Part shown: positions 1 to 6,613 of the stretch, one piece after another | Position numbering within the stretch: position 1 is the first letter of the stretch | Layout of the letters: every line of letters begins with the position of its first letter | Assembly: GCA_009693225.1 (NCBI GenBank) | Contig: SHXP01000093.1 | Span: 1-8,273, forward strand | Source of the DNA: Limnohabitans sp. | Lineage (GTDB): Bacteria > Pseudomonadota > Gammaproteobacteria > Burkholderiales > Burkholderiaceae_C | DNA length: 8,273 bases | Direction: 5' to 3' | The notes under the pieces: model-generated | Database searches by the model: none | Seen by the model: the letters and a program-made list of their open reading frames with translations, nothing else | What the model was told of the DNA's origin: nothing | Program-made: the position numbers and the translations under genes

Positions 1-60
1 CGCTCTACACATTGCTACAGATTCTTTCAGTGTCGGTTTTCGAGAAAACCCATATTTCAT
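1..60 (-). CDS. Possible N-terminal fragment of an unknown ORF, cut by the left edge
   Basis: An ATG at 60..58 on the minus strand opens a frame that stays open for 20 codons to the window edge, reading MKYGFSRKPTLKESVAMCRA. An AAGG lies about 4 bases upstream and could be a ribosome binding site. I do not recognise the peptide. It lies just inside a candidate insertion-sequence terminus at about 133-147, which is where a transposase or accessory ORF would start, but 20 residues cannot establish that. It could be a chance open frame. Confidence 0.25.
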   Translation of the reverse strand, partial: MKYGFSRKPTLKESVAMCRA

Positions 61-99
61 GCGCCTTGCGGCCCGATCCCGTAATCACGGAAACATTGC

Positions 100-147
100 T
101 CAGCTCTAACCAATTGAATTTGTTCAATTTTTAACCGGACACTACTG
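100..147. mobile_element. Possible insertion sequence terminus, element extending left
   Basis: Read on the minus strand from about 147 inward, the sequence is TAGTGTCCGGTTAAAAATTG followed by AACAAATTC. This resembles the general style of IS ends, for example IS3-family ends that start TG and carry a TTGAACA-like inner block. The tract is AT-rich compared with the flanking msrQ gene. The other end, the transposase body and any target duplication lie outside the window, so the call rests on pattern resemblance only. Confidence 0.3.
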
Positions 148-178
148 TAGTATGGTGAACAATGACTGCGAAAGAGGA

Positions 179-793
179 TCATCCGGTTTTTGTTTGATAA
201 CGCCCGAACCAGAGTCGCCATACCAACAGCCCTGACAAAATAACTGTATAAAACCATACTTCGGTAAAATTATTCTTGCCCGCACGCATCCAGTAAAAGT
301 GCAGCAGCGCAAACAGCGGCAACACATAAACCAGTCTATGCAGTTGCTGCCATCGTTTACCGCCCAGCCAGCGCACAGCGGCATGGCTGGAGGTCAAAGC
401 CAGCGGCAGCATGAACACAAAACACAGCATGCCCATCCAGATGAAAGGCCGTTTAAGCAGGTCTTTGGCTATACCGTCAAGATCGAAGCTCTGGTCAAAC
501 CAGGCGTAACACAGCAGATGCAGACAGGCATAAGCGAAAGTCGCCAGACCCAGGCTGCGGCGAAAGCGGATCAATTCCGGCATGCCCGTCAGCTGCCGCA
601 ACGGCGTGACCGCCAAGGTCAGGCACAGTGCGCGCAAGGTCCAGTCGCCGCTGGAACGGCTCAAGGCCTCGGCCGGATTGGCACCGAGTGCGTCATTGAA
701 CAAAGCCCATAACAACCAGAAAAACGGCAATGCCAGAACAAGCTGAAACAGGATTCTGGTCTGCGGCAAAAGTAAAAGCTGTCGCAATGGCAT
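179..793 (-). CDS. msrQ: MsrQ, heme-binding membrane subunit of the MsrPQ methionine sulfoxide reductase
   Basis: This 204-residue polytopic membrane protein (former YedZ) takes electrons from the quinone pool and passes them through heme to periplasmic MsrP, which repairs oxidised methionines in envelope proteins. Hydrophobic segments are visible near residues 14-32, 53-68, 83-98, 117-134, 154-169 and 178-196. Candidate heme ligands are H92 (in ACLHLLCY), H152 (QLHRLVYV) and H165 (LLHFYW). The early GANPAEAL motif at about 37-44 is typical of the family, and the length matches it. The ATG at 793 has a GGAG about 13 bases upstream, a rather long spacing. The gene lies 88 bases downstream of msrP on the same strand, the usual partner order, so co-transcription is likely. 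Confidence 0.93.
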   Translation of the reverse strand: MPLRQLLLLPQTRILFQLVLALPFFWLLWALFNDALGANPAEALSRSSGDWTLRALCLTLAVTPLRQLTGMPELIRFRRSLGLATFAYACLHLLCYAWFDQSFDLDGIAKDLLKRPFIWMGMLCFVFMLPLALTSSHAAVRWLGGKRWQQLHRLVYVLPLFALLHFYWMRAGKNNFTEVWFYTVILSGLLVWRLWFGRYQTKTG

Positions 794-881
794 GTTGATC
801 AGCTGACTCCGTCAAAGATACGCTTTTTGCTGGTCTGCTAATGACCGGTCAAGCCTAGGCAGGCAACAGTTTCGGGCTGAG
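794..881 (-). other. msrP-msrQ intergenic spacer with two adjacent palindromes
   Basis: The gap between the msrP stop and the msrQ start holds two perfect palindromes almost side by side: TGACCGGTCA at 842-851 and GCCTAGGC at 853-860. No hairpin with a T-run and no clear promoter is visible. The palindromes could be a protein-binding site or chance. Confidence 0.3.
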
Positions 882-1868
882 TTAAAAATTCTTTGCGAGG
901 TCCATGCCTGCATATAACTGCCCGACTTGCGCCTCATAGCCGTTGAACATCAAGGTTTTGACTTTTTTGGTCAGAATGCCGCCATCGCCGATGCGCCGCT
1001 CGCTGGCCTGGCTCCAGCGCGGGTGGTCAACGTTCGGGTTTACGTTGGAATAAAAACCGTATTCATGCGCCGCCGCCTTGTTCCATGCGGTGGCGGGCTG
1101 GTTTTCGGTGAAACGGATTTTCACAATGCTTTTTGCGCTCTTGAACCCGTATTTCCAGGGCACTGTCAATCGCACAGGCGCGCCGTTCTGATTGGGCAGC
1201 ACTTCACCATACATGCCGAAAGTCAGCAAGCTCAGCGAATGCATGGCTTCATCCATGCGCAAGCCTTCGGTATAGGGCCAACTGAGTATGCGCGAGCCCA
1301 CATAAGGCATGGTCTTGGGGTCGGCCAGCGTGATGAACTCCACGTATTTGGCGCTGCCCAGGGGTTCGGCCCGCTTGATGAGTTCGGACAGTGAGTAACC
1401 GACCCAGGGAATCACCATCGACCAGCCTTCGACGCAACGCAGGCGGTAGATCCGTTCTTCCATCGGGCTGAGCTTGAGCAGGTCTTCCAGGTTGAGCCGC
1501 CCCAGTTTTTTCACCAGACCTTCGATCTCTATGCCCCAGGGCCGGGTTTTCAATGTGTGAGCGTTGTCCGCCGGGTCCGACTTGTCGGTGCCGAACTCAT
1601 AAAAATTGTTGTAGGTGCTGGCGTTCTTGTAGGGAGTGAGGGCGTCAGATGCCTGCGCCCCCGCCAGCGTGGACACCGTGGCGTTCAAGGGTGCGAGTTT
1701 GCCGGGGCGTGTCACCGGGGATTGCGCCATGGAAGCGCCTGCGCCGGCCATCCATCCTGCCGCCGCCATCTGCTGCAAAAACTCGCGGCGCCGCGCATAC
1801 ACATGCGCCGGTGTGATTTCGCTGCCTGCCTGGTGGTTAAACCTATTGTCCGGTAGAATCAACATCAT
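882..1868 (-). CDS. msrP: MsrP, molybdopterin catalytic subunit of periplasmic methionine sulfoxide reductase
   Basis: MsrP (former YedY) reduces protein-bound methionine sulfoxide in the periplasm using a molybdopterin cofactor. The chosen ATG at 1868 gives 328 residues and has an AGGA about 5 bases upstream; a second ATG follows at once at 1865. The protein starts with the family pattern SEITP (16-20), then a twin-arginine export motif RRREFLQ at 26-32, a short hydrophobic stretch and a small-residue cleavage region near residue 50. The molybdenum ligand is Cys145 in RCVEGWS, followed by the sulfite-oxidase-type fold, including VPWKYGFKSAKSI near 236-248. Length and all landmarks fit an intact protein. 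msrQ follows on the same strand. An intrinsic terminator lies just before its ribosome binding site. An in-frame start at 1898 would run into that terminator and is less likely. Confidence 0.95.
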   Translation of the reverse strand: MMLILPDNRFNHQAGSEITPAHVYARRREFLQQMAAAGWMAGAGASMAQSPVTRPGKLAPLNATVSTLAGAQASDALTPYKNASTYNNFYEFGTDKSDPADNAHTLKTRPWGIEIEGLVKKLGRLNLEDLLKLSPMEERIYRLRCVEGWSMVIPWVGYSLSELIKRAEPLGSAKYVEFITLADPKTMPYVGSRILSWPYTEGLRMDEAMHSLSLLTFGMYGEVLPNQNGAPVRLTVPWKYGFKSAKSIVKIRFTENQPATAWNKAAAHEYGFYSNVNPNVDHPRWSQASERRIGDGGILTKKVKTLMFNGYEAQVGQLYAGMDLAKNF

Positions 1869-1880
1869 GCAATTCCTGAA

Positions 1881-1910
1881 AATAAAAAAGGCCGGCAAGC
1901 AGCCAGCCTT
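1881..1910 (-). terminator. Rho-independent terminator downstream of the cytochrome c4 gene
   Basis: On the minus strand the arms AAGGCTGGC (1910-1902) and GCCGGCCTT (1896-1888) pair over 9 bp with one G-T wobble, around a 5-base TGCTT loop. A run of six T (1889-1884), then ATTTT, follows, partly shared with the stem. This is a textbook intrinsic terminator for transcripts from the cytochrome c4 gene, 23 bases past its stop. Its T-run ends only 7 bases before the AGGA of msrP. Confidence 0.85.
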
Positions 1911-1932
1911 GATGGGTTGAATTGACGCCTGG

Positions 1933-2562
1933 TCAGTTCAATCCAGCGATGTAGTCTGCCAGTGCCTTGATTTCGCGGTCATTTAATTTAGCAGCGACCT
2001 GGCTCATTTGCAGGCTGTTCTTGCGAACACCGTCACGGAACTGGGTCAATTGGGAAGTGGTGTAATCGGCGTGCTGGCCGCTCAAGCGCGGGTATTGTGA
2101 AGGAATGCCGGCACCATTGGGGCTGTGGCATCCGGCACAAGCCGGTATCTGGCGATCGGCAATGCCGCCACGGTAAATCTTCTCTCCGAGCGCGGCCAGT
2201 TCTTTGTCTTTGGCAAAACCGGGTTTGGCCTTGGTACTGCCCAGGTAAGCGCCGACATTGCGCATATCATCTTCACTGACCGCGGCGACAAAGCCCATCA
2301 TGACCGGGTTGGCGCGCTTGCCTGATTTGAATTCGGCAAGTTGCTTGGCGATGTATTCCGGGTGTTGCTGAGCAAGTTTGGGATTGACGGGAATGGCTGA
2401 ATTGCCTTCGGCGCCATGGCAGGTCACACAGATGCCGTTGAAAACGGTCGAACCCTTGGCAGGGTCTGCCTTGGCAGGTGAGGGTGCTGCGCCTTCAGCA
2501 TGCACAGACAGGAAAAAGCCCGTCAAACTGACGGTCAACAGCGTACGGACAAGAAAAGTCAT
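1933..2562 (-). CDS. Cytochrome c4, diheme periplasmic c-type cytochrome
   Basis: This exported diheme cytochrome probably carries electrons from the bc1 complex to terminal oxidases. From the ATG at 2562 it has 209 residues: a signal peptide of about 22 residues ending SVHA before EG, then two homologous domains. The heme-binding motifs are CVTCH (45-49) and CAGCH (142-146). Likely axial methionines are M88 or M89 in NPVMMGF and M186 in LQMSQVA. The internal duplication and total length are typical of cytochrome c4. A TTG at 2586 would add eight residues before a standard signal peptide and is unlikely. The gene is divergent from engB, an arrangement common in betaproteobacteria, and ends in an intrinsic terminator. 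Confidence 0.92.
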   Translation of the reverse strand: MTFLVRTLLTVSLTGFFLSVHAEGAAPSPAKADPAKGSTVFNGICVTCHGAEGNSAIPVNPKLAQQHPEYIAKQLAEFKSGKRANPVMMGFVAAVSEDDMRNVGAYLGSTKAKPGFAKDKELAALGEKIYRGGIADRQIPACAGCHSPNGAGIPSQYPRLSGQHADYTTSQLTQFRDGVRKNSLQMSQVAAKLNDREIKALADYIAGLN

Positions 2563-2641
2563 GGCAGTCAGGTCTGAATAGGTCAATACGAGATTCTACA
2601 ATGCACATCAGCGCCCGACGGGTTGCACGTAAAGAAAAACC
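2563..2641. promoter_or_regulatory. Divergent promoter region between cytochrome c4 and engB
   Basis: This 79-base gap must hold both promoters unless they lie inside the genes. Two overlapping -10-like hexamers are visible: TAGAAT on the minus strand (2598..2593) facing the cytochrome gene, and TACAAT on the plus strand (2597-2602) facing engB. Each matches five of six consensus bases. Neither has a good -35 box at 16-18 bases, so the assignment is tentative. If both are used, the two polymerases would compete for the same site. Confidence 0.4.
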
Positions 2642-3316
2642 ATGGTTAACCCCCCTATTGCAGTCGATGCCGGCCGTTCAGACCGCGTCAAACAGGCTGT
2701 AGGCTGGCTGCACACCGCCAGATTTCTCACGACGGCGGCGCAACTACACCATTTGCCGGCCTATGACCAGCCGGAAATTGCTTTCGTCGGCCGTTCGAAC
2801 GCCGGTAAATCCACCTGCATCAATGTGCTGACACAACAGCGCCAGTTGGCCTACGCCTCCAAAGCCCCGGGGCGCACGCAGCACATCAATTTGTTTGCGC
2901 TGGGCCGCCAGAACCAGACCGACACCGTGCTGGCCGACCTGCCCGGCTACGGCTACGCTGCGGTGCCCAAGGCTGACAAGGTCCGCTGGCAGCGCGTCAT
3001 AGCCAATTACCTCATGACACGCGATAACCTCAAGGGCGTGGTGCTGATGTGCGACCCGCGTCTGGGCGTGACCGAGTTGGATGAAATCCTGCTCGAAGTC
3101 ATACGCCCCAAGGTGGAAGAAGGACTGAAGTTCCTTATGCTGCTGACCAAGGCCGACAAGCTCAACCGCAGCGAAGCCGCCAAGGCCTTGTCGATTGCCA
3201 AACTGCAATCCGGCGGCGGCCAAGCGCATTTGTTTTCCTCGCTCAAAAAACAGGGTGTCGAAGACGTCAGCCTCAAACTCTGGGAATGGACCCACCCGGC
3301 CATGGCAACACCATGA
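2642..3316 (+). CDS. engB: EngB/YihA/YsxC, ribosome biogenesis GTPase
   Basis: This is a small TrmE-Era-EngA-EngB-type GTPase needed for large ribosomal subunit assembly in the cytoplasm. The 224 residues show the G motifs in order: G1 GRSNAGKST (50-58), the G2 region KAPGRTQHIN (74-83), G3 DLPGYGYA (99-106), G4 TKAD (169-172) and G5 SSL (199-201). The first 24 or so residues, before GWLHTARF, look like an N-terminal extension over many EngB proteins. I see no better in-frame start and only a weak purine stretch (AAAGAAAAA) before the ATG. It diverges from cytochrome c4 and shares an ATGA stop-start overlap with the downstream hydrolase. Confidence 0.96.
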   Translation: MVNPPIAVDAGRSDRVKQAVGWLHTARFLTTAAQLHHLPAYDQPEIAFVGRSNAGKSTCINVLTQQRQLAYASKAPGRTQHINLFALGRQNQTDTVLADLPGYGYAAVPKADKVRWQRVIANYLMTRDNLKGVVLMCDPRLGVTELDEILLEVIRPKVEEGLKFLMLLTKADKLNRSEAAKALSIAKLQSGGGQAHLFSSLKKQGVEDVSLKLWEWTHPAMATP

Positions 3317-4221
3317 TTTGCTTTGAACGCATAACTTTGCCTCACGGCATCAGCCTCGACTGCCGCCTGGCAGGGCGGGCCGGGCAACCGGTCATGCTGT
3401 TCCTGCACGGTTTTCCTGAAGCTGCTTTCGTCTGGGATGAACTGCTGACACATTTCAGCCTGCCGGCAAACGGCGGTTTCTTATGCGTGGCACCGAATAT
3501 GCGCGGCTACGCCGGCTCCTCCGCGCCCGCAGACGTCAAGGCATACCGGGTCAAGGAACTGGTCAAAGACATCACCGCCTTGAAATTGCAACTGTCAGCT
3601 GATGCACCGCTGGCGGCTCTGGTGGCGCATGATTGGGGCGGTGCAGCGGCCTGGAATGTGGCCAACCAGCGTCCTGGATTGATGCACGGTCTGGTCATCA
3701 TCAATTCACCACACCCGGGTACTTTTTTACGTGACCTGAAACACGACCCGGTGCAGCAGGCAGCCAGTCAGTACATGAATTTTCTGATCCGCCCGGACGC
3801 TCAGGAACTGCTGGCGGCTGACGACTACCGCAGACTGTGGACGTTTTTCATCAGCATGGGCGCTGACAACGGCCCGCACGCCTGGCTGAACGACACCGTG
3901 CGCGCGCAATACAGGGCGGTCTGGCAACAGGGGCTTAACGGTGCATTGAACTATTACCGCGCCTCGCCCATGCGCCCGCCGCGCCCGGATGACCCGGCAG
4001 CCACCAGCATTGACCTGCCGGTGGAAATGCTGCGTATCTCTGTACCGACACTGGTGATATGGGGCATGCAGGACAGCGCCCTGCCTCCCGGCTTGATCAA
4101 CGGTCTGCAGGACTATGTGCCTGTCCTGCAATTGCACAGGATCGCTGACGGTACCCATTGGCTCGTGCATGAACAACCGGCGCTGGTGAGCAGCATTATC
4201 GGCAACTGGATCCGCAGATAA
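3313..4221 (+). CDS. Alpha/beta hydrolase with Asp nucleophile, epoxide hydrolase-like
   Basis: This 302-residue protein has the alpha/beta-hydrolase fold. Visible landmarks are HGFPE (32-36, oxyanion-hole motif), the nucleophile elbow AHDWGG (105-110) with Asp107, a probable acid at Asp254 in WGMQDSALP, and the catalytic His282 in DGTHWLVHEQP. An Asp nucleophile in HDWGG is characteristic of epoxide hydrolases and haloacetate or haloalkane dehalogenases rather than Ser esterases. The cap region (about 135-235) contains Y154 and Y214/Y215, which could be the ring-opening tyrosines of an epoxide hydrolase. Substrate is unknown. I chose the ATG at 3313 because it overlaps the engB stop as ATGA, suggesting translational coupling; an in-frame ATG at 3286 would add nine residues. 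No signal peptide, so probably cytoplasmic. Confidence 0.85.
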   Translation: MICFERITLPHGISLDCRLAGRAGQPVMLFLHGFPEAAFVWDELLTHFSLPANGGFLCVAPNMRGYAGSSAPADVKAYRVKELVKDITALKLQLSADAPLAALVAHDWGGAAAWNVANQRPGLMHGLVIINSPHPGTFLRDLKHDPVQQAASQYMNFLIRPDAQELLAADDYRRLWTFFISMGADNGPHAWLNDTVRAQYRAVWQQGLNGALNYYRASPMRPPRPDDPAATSIDLPVEMLRISVPTLVIWGMQDSALPPGLINGLQDYVPVLQLHRIADGTHWLVHEQPALVSSIIGNWIRR

Positions 4222-4279
4222 GAGAGTTTTCTTCCGACATTCAGTCGCAGGGGTTTACAACACGCCATCTCTTATTCAT

Positions 4280-4297
4280 GGGAGCCGGCGGCTTCCC
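4280..4297 (+). other. Hairpin just upstream of the methyltransferase start
   Basis: GGGAGCC (4280-4286) pairs with GGCTTCCC (4290-4297) around a 3-base GGC loop, with one bulged T. It ends 9 bases before the methyltransferase ATG, where a Shine-Dalgarno would be expected, and none is seen there. It has no T-run, so it is not an intrinsic terminator. Confidence 0.4.
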
Positions 4298-4306
4298 AGT
4301 TACAAC

Positions 4307-4954
4307 ATGGCAACTTTTCTGCATGTCGGTTGCGGCAATAAACGCAAAAACTCCACCACCCGCGCATTCGATAACCCGCAATGGCAGGAGGTGCGACTGG
4401 ACATCGACCCCAAAATGAAGCCAGACGTGCTGTGCAGCATCACACACATGCCTGATGTACAGGACAGCAGCGTGGATGCCATTTTTTCCAGCCATAACCT
4501 GGAACACTTGCATGTACACGAGGTTCCTGCCGCACTGCGCGAATTCATCAGAGTTCTCAAACCCGATGGTTTCATGGTGCTCACCTGCCCGGATATGCAA
4601 GCCATAGCGGCGCTGATTGCTGAAGACAAATTGATGCAGGTGGCCTACACCTCTGCGGCCGGTCCCATCACGCCGCTGGGCATGGTTTATGGTCTGCAAA
4701 AAGCCCTAGCCGGGGGCGATATGCACATGGCACACCGTTGCGGATTCACCCAGAAGGTTCTGGTCGCAACGCTACAGGGTTGCGGCTTTACAGCCGTGGC
4801 GTCAATCCGCCGGCCTAATCAGTTTGACCTGTGGGCGCAGTCCAGCAAAAGCTCGCGCGCAGCCGATGAACTCCAGGCCATGGCGCTGGCGCATTTCCCG
4901 CCGGGCCTCACTGCCAGCGGTACAACTCAGGCTGCCCCGGCGGTCGCGTCTTGA
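4307..4954 (+). CDS. Class I SAM-dependent methyltransferase, substrate unknown
   Basis: The 215-residue protein has the Rossmann-type methyltransferase layout. Motif I is FLHVGCGNKR (4-13), the acidic end of beta-2 is LDID (31-34), a motif IV-like region includes DAIFSSHNLEHLHVHEV (57-73), and the post-motif strand is VLKPDGFMVLTCPD (83-96). The short N-terminus and NLEHL sequence resemble the predicted methyltransferases that begin directly with motif I and act on small molecules or cell-surface sugars; the substrate cannot be read here. The last 25 or so residues are low-complexity (Ala, Thr, Ser, Pro). The gene starts 85 bases after the hydrolase stop. Its 3' end overlaps the convergent acyltransferase by 47 bases. 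No good ribosome binding site precedes the ATG. Confidence 0.85.
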   Translation: MATFLHVGCGNKRKNSTTRAFDNPQWQEVRLDIDPKMKPDVLCSITHMPDVQDSSVDAIFSSHNLEHLHVHEVPAALREFIRVLKPDGFMVLTCPDMQAIAALIAEDKLMQVAYTSAAGPITPLGMVYGLQKALAGGDMHMAHRCGFTQKVLVATLQGCGFTAVASIRRPNQFDLWAQSSKSSRAADELQAMALAHFPPGLTASGTTQAAPAVAS

Positions 4955-5780
4955 ATCTTTTGTGCACCCAATAATATTGAGCCGGCGACTCTTTCACCCG
5001 GGCTTCAATTTCCTTGTTCATGGCATCCGTATCAGCCTGCAAATCCCCTTGCGGATATGACTGCCACAGCGGCCCGAGTTCGATGCTGTAACCGGCAGGG
5101 GTCAGGCGCGTGACCAGGGTGCAGATGCGTGCGCGCGACAACTTGACCAGGCGCGGCAATGAATTGGTGGTGGCGGCAGACACACCGAAGAAATCCGACC
5201 AGACTGCGCCCTGTATGCCGAAGTCCATGTCCGGCGAATAATGCAAACGCATGCCTTCGCGCAGTATCTGCAACAAGGGTTGCGCCCCCTCATTACGCGC
5301 CACCAAGCGTACCCGCGAGGAGCGGTTGCGGCCCTGCATCATCCAGTCTTGAACATATTTGTTGCTCAAAGGCACGTAAACACAAGCCATTGGAATCTGC
5401 TTCAACAAGGTCATGGCAACGCCGCCGGCGTCCAGACCGACAAAATGCGGAGCCAGCACGATCAAAGGCCCGCTGTCCTGGAATACATCGAAATCACCGT
5501 TGAAACGCAAGCGCTGGTTCAACACATGCGGCGGGGCGTGCCACAACCAGGCACGGTCCCACAGCGACTGTCCGAGCAGCACGAAATGTTCTTTGGCCAA
5601 TTGACGCAATCGGTCTTCAGAGAGTTGCTCAAAGCACAAACGCAGATTGGTCAGCACAACGTTACGTCGACGCGCCGACACCCGGAAAAACACGTGTCCG
5701 GACAGCCAGCCCAACCATCGCAACACCGGTAATGGCAACAACGACAGCACTTGCATGCAGCGGGTAACAGGGTTGAACAC
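4908..5780 (-). CDS. Lipid A biosynthesis acyltransferase, LpxL/HtrB family (second gene of the pair)
   Basis: This protein probably transfers an acyl chain from acyl-ACP to a lipid A precursor at the inner membrane. I chose the GTG at 5780 (290 residues): it lies two bases after the TGA of the upstream gene and has a GAGG 7 bases before it. A TTG at 5825 would overlap that gene by 43 bases. Landmarks are a hydrophobic N-terminal anchor (about 9-33), RRRNVVLTNLRLCF (37-50), the catalytic HX4D motif in APHFVGLD (H112, D117), SPDMDFG (182-188) and the terminal signature QYYWVHKRFKTRPPG (268-282), which is highly typical of LpxL. It is cotranscribed with the preceding paralogue. Which acyl position it modifies cannot be told. 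Its 3' end overlaps the convergent methyltransferase gene. Confidence 0.92.
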   Translation of the reverse strand: MFNPVTRCMQVLSLLPLPVLRWLGWLSGHVFFRVSARRRNVVLTNLRLCFEQLSEDRLRQLAKEHFVLLGQSLWDRAWLWHAPPHVLNQRLRFNGDFDVFQDSGPLIVLAPHFVGLDAGGVAMTLLKQIPMACVYVPLSNKYVQDWMMQGRNRSSRVRLVARNEGAQPLLQILREGMRLHYSPDMDFGIQGAVWSDFFGVSAATTNSLPRLVKLSRARICTLVTRLTPAGYSIELGPLWQSYPQGDLQADTDAMNKEIEARVKESPAQYYWVHKRFKTRPPGQPELYRWQ

Positions 5781-5782
5781 AG

Positions 5783-6613
5783 TCAGGCCTCGTGACGGGG
5801 TTGTTTGAATCGGGCATAGCCCCAAAGGTATTGCTCAGGGCATTGTCTGATTAATTCTTCCATCGCGCGGTTGATTTGTAGCACCGCTGTGTCCACATCA
5901 GCCGCCAGTGTTTCCTGCATAGGCTGCACGTGTATGCAATAGCCCCGGGCACGCGGCAAACGCTCGCCCCAGGCCAGCACGATGCAGGCACCGGTTTGCA
6001 TGGCCAGCCTGGCGGCCAGCGTCATCGTATAAGCGGAACGTCCCCACATACTGGACCAGATGCCCATGCCTTCGGGCGGCACCTGATCGGGCAGCAAACC
6101 TACCGCCTCACCGCGGCGCAAAGCTCTCAACATCTGCCGCACGCCTTCCATGCTTGTGGGCACGGCCTTGAGATAGGGACGGTCACGCGCCTGCAACAGC
6201 AAATCTTTGAGCCAGGCCTGGCGCGCAGGCCGGTAGAGAATCGTCATCGGCCCGTGACCCGCGCCGAAGGTCTGCGCCTGGGTGGGGGCAGTGATTTCAA
6301 AACAGCCCAGGTGCGGGGTTAAAAACACAATACCCTTGCCTGCGGCATAAGCCGATTCAATGTGCTCTATGCCTTGCCATTGCACAGGCATGTCACCGCC
6401 GAACCAGACACGAAAGGCTTCCAGTGCCTGACAGCCGGCAGCGCCGATGGCGGACCACACCTGTGCGAAGCTGTAACCGGCCTGCTGAGCGTGCTGCCGG
6501 AATTGCATACGATAGCGCGGCGAGGCCCACCAGGTTAACCAGCCCAGCAGGCAGCCGATACGCTGCACCCACAGCAAGGGAAGGCCGGAGAGCCAGCGCA
6601 TCAAAAGAGCCAT
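5783..6613 (-). CDS. Lipid A biosynthesis acyltransferase, LpxL/LpxM family (first gene of the pair)
   Basis: A second, divergent member of the lysophospholipid acyltransferase superfamily, likely a lipid A late acyltransferase at the inner membrane. The ATG at 6613 gives 276 residues starting with a hydrophobic anchor (MALLMRWLSGLPLLWVQRIG and on to about 30). The catalytic motif is HX4E in TPHLGCFE (H101, E106), against HX4D in its neighbour. Further landmarks are LPDQVPP (174-180) and the C-terminal QYLWGYARFKQP (261-272). An in-frame TTG start at 6706 would add 31 residues unlike the family and cover the metK leader, so I reject it. No strong Shine-Dalgarno is seen. Paired acyltransferases divergent from metK are a familiar betaproteobacterial arrangement; specificity (LpxL or LpxM role) is not determinable. 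Confidence 0.9.
   Translation of the reverse strand: MALLMRWLSGLPLLWVQRIGCLLGWLTWWASPRYRMQFRQHAQQAGYSFAQVWSAIGAAGCQALEAFRVWFGGDMPVQWQGIEHIESAYAAGKGIVFLTPHLGCFEITAPTQAQTFGAGHGPMTILYRPARQAWLKDLLLQARDRPYLKAVPTSMEGVRQMLRALRRGEAVGLLPDQVPPEGMGIWSSMWGRSAYTMTLAARLAMQTGACIVLAWGERLPRARGYCIHVQPMQETLAADVDTAVLQINRAMEELIRQCPEQYLWGYARFKQPRHEA

Noticed and set aside
35..50. Inverted repeat GGTTTTCGAGAAAACC as a terminator
   Set aside because: The stem is short and AT-rich with a very tight loop, no T-run follows in either direction, and it falls inside the candidate partial ORF.
299..712. Open frame on the plus strand opposite msrQ
   Set aside because: It is Gln- and Arg-rich, without recognisable domains, and fully antisense to the well-supported msrQ.
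2744..3295. Open frames antisense to engB, and similar ones opposite msrP (927-1394), the hydrolase (3727-4176) and the methyltransferase (4241-4699)
   Set aside because: All are shadows of genes with clear catalytic motifs on the other strand.
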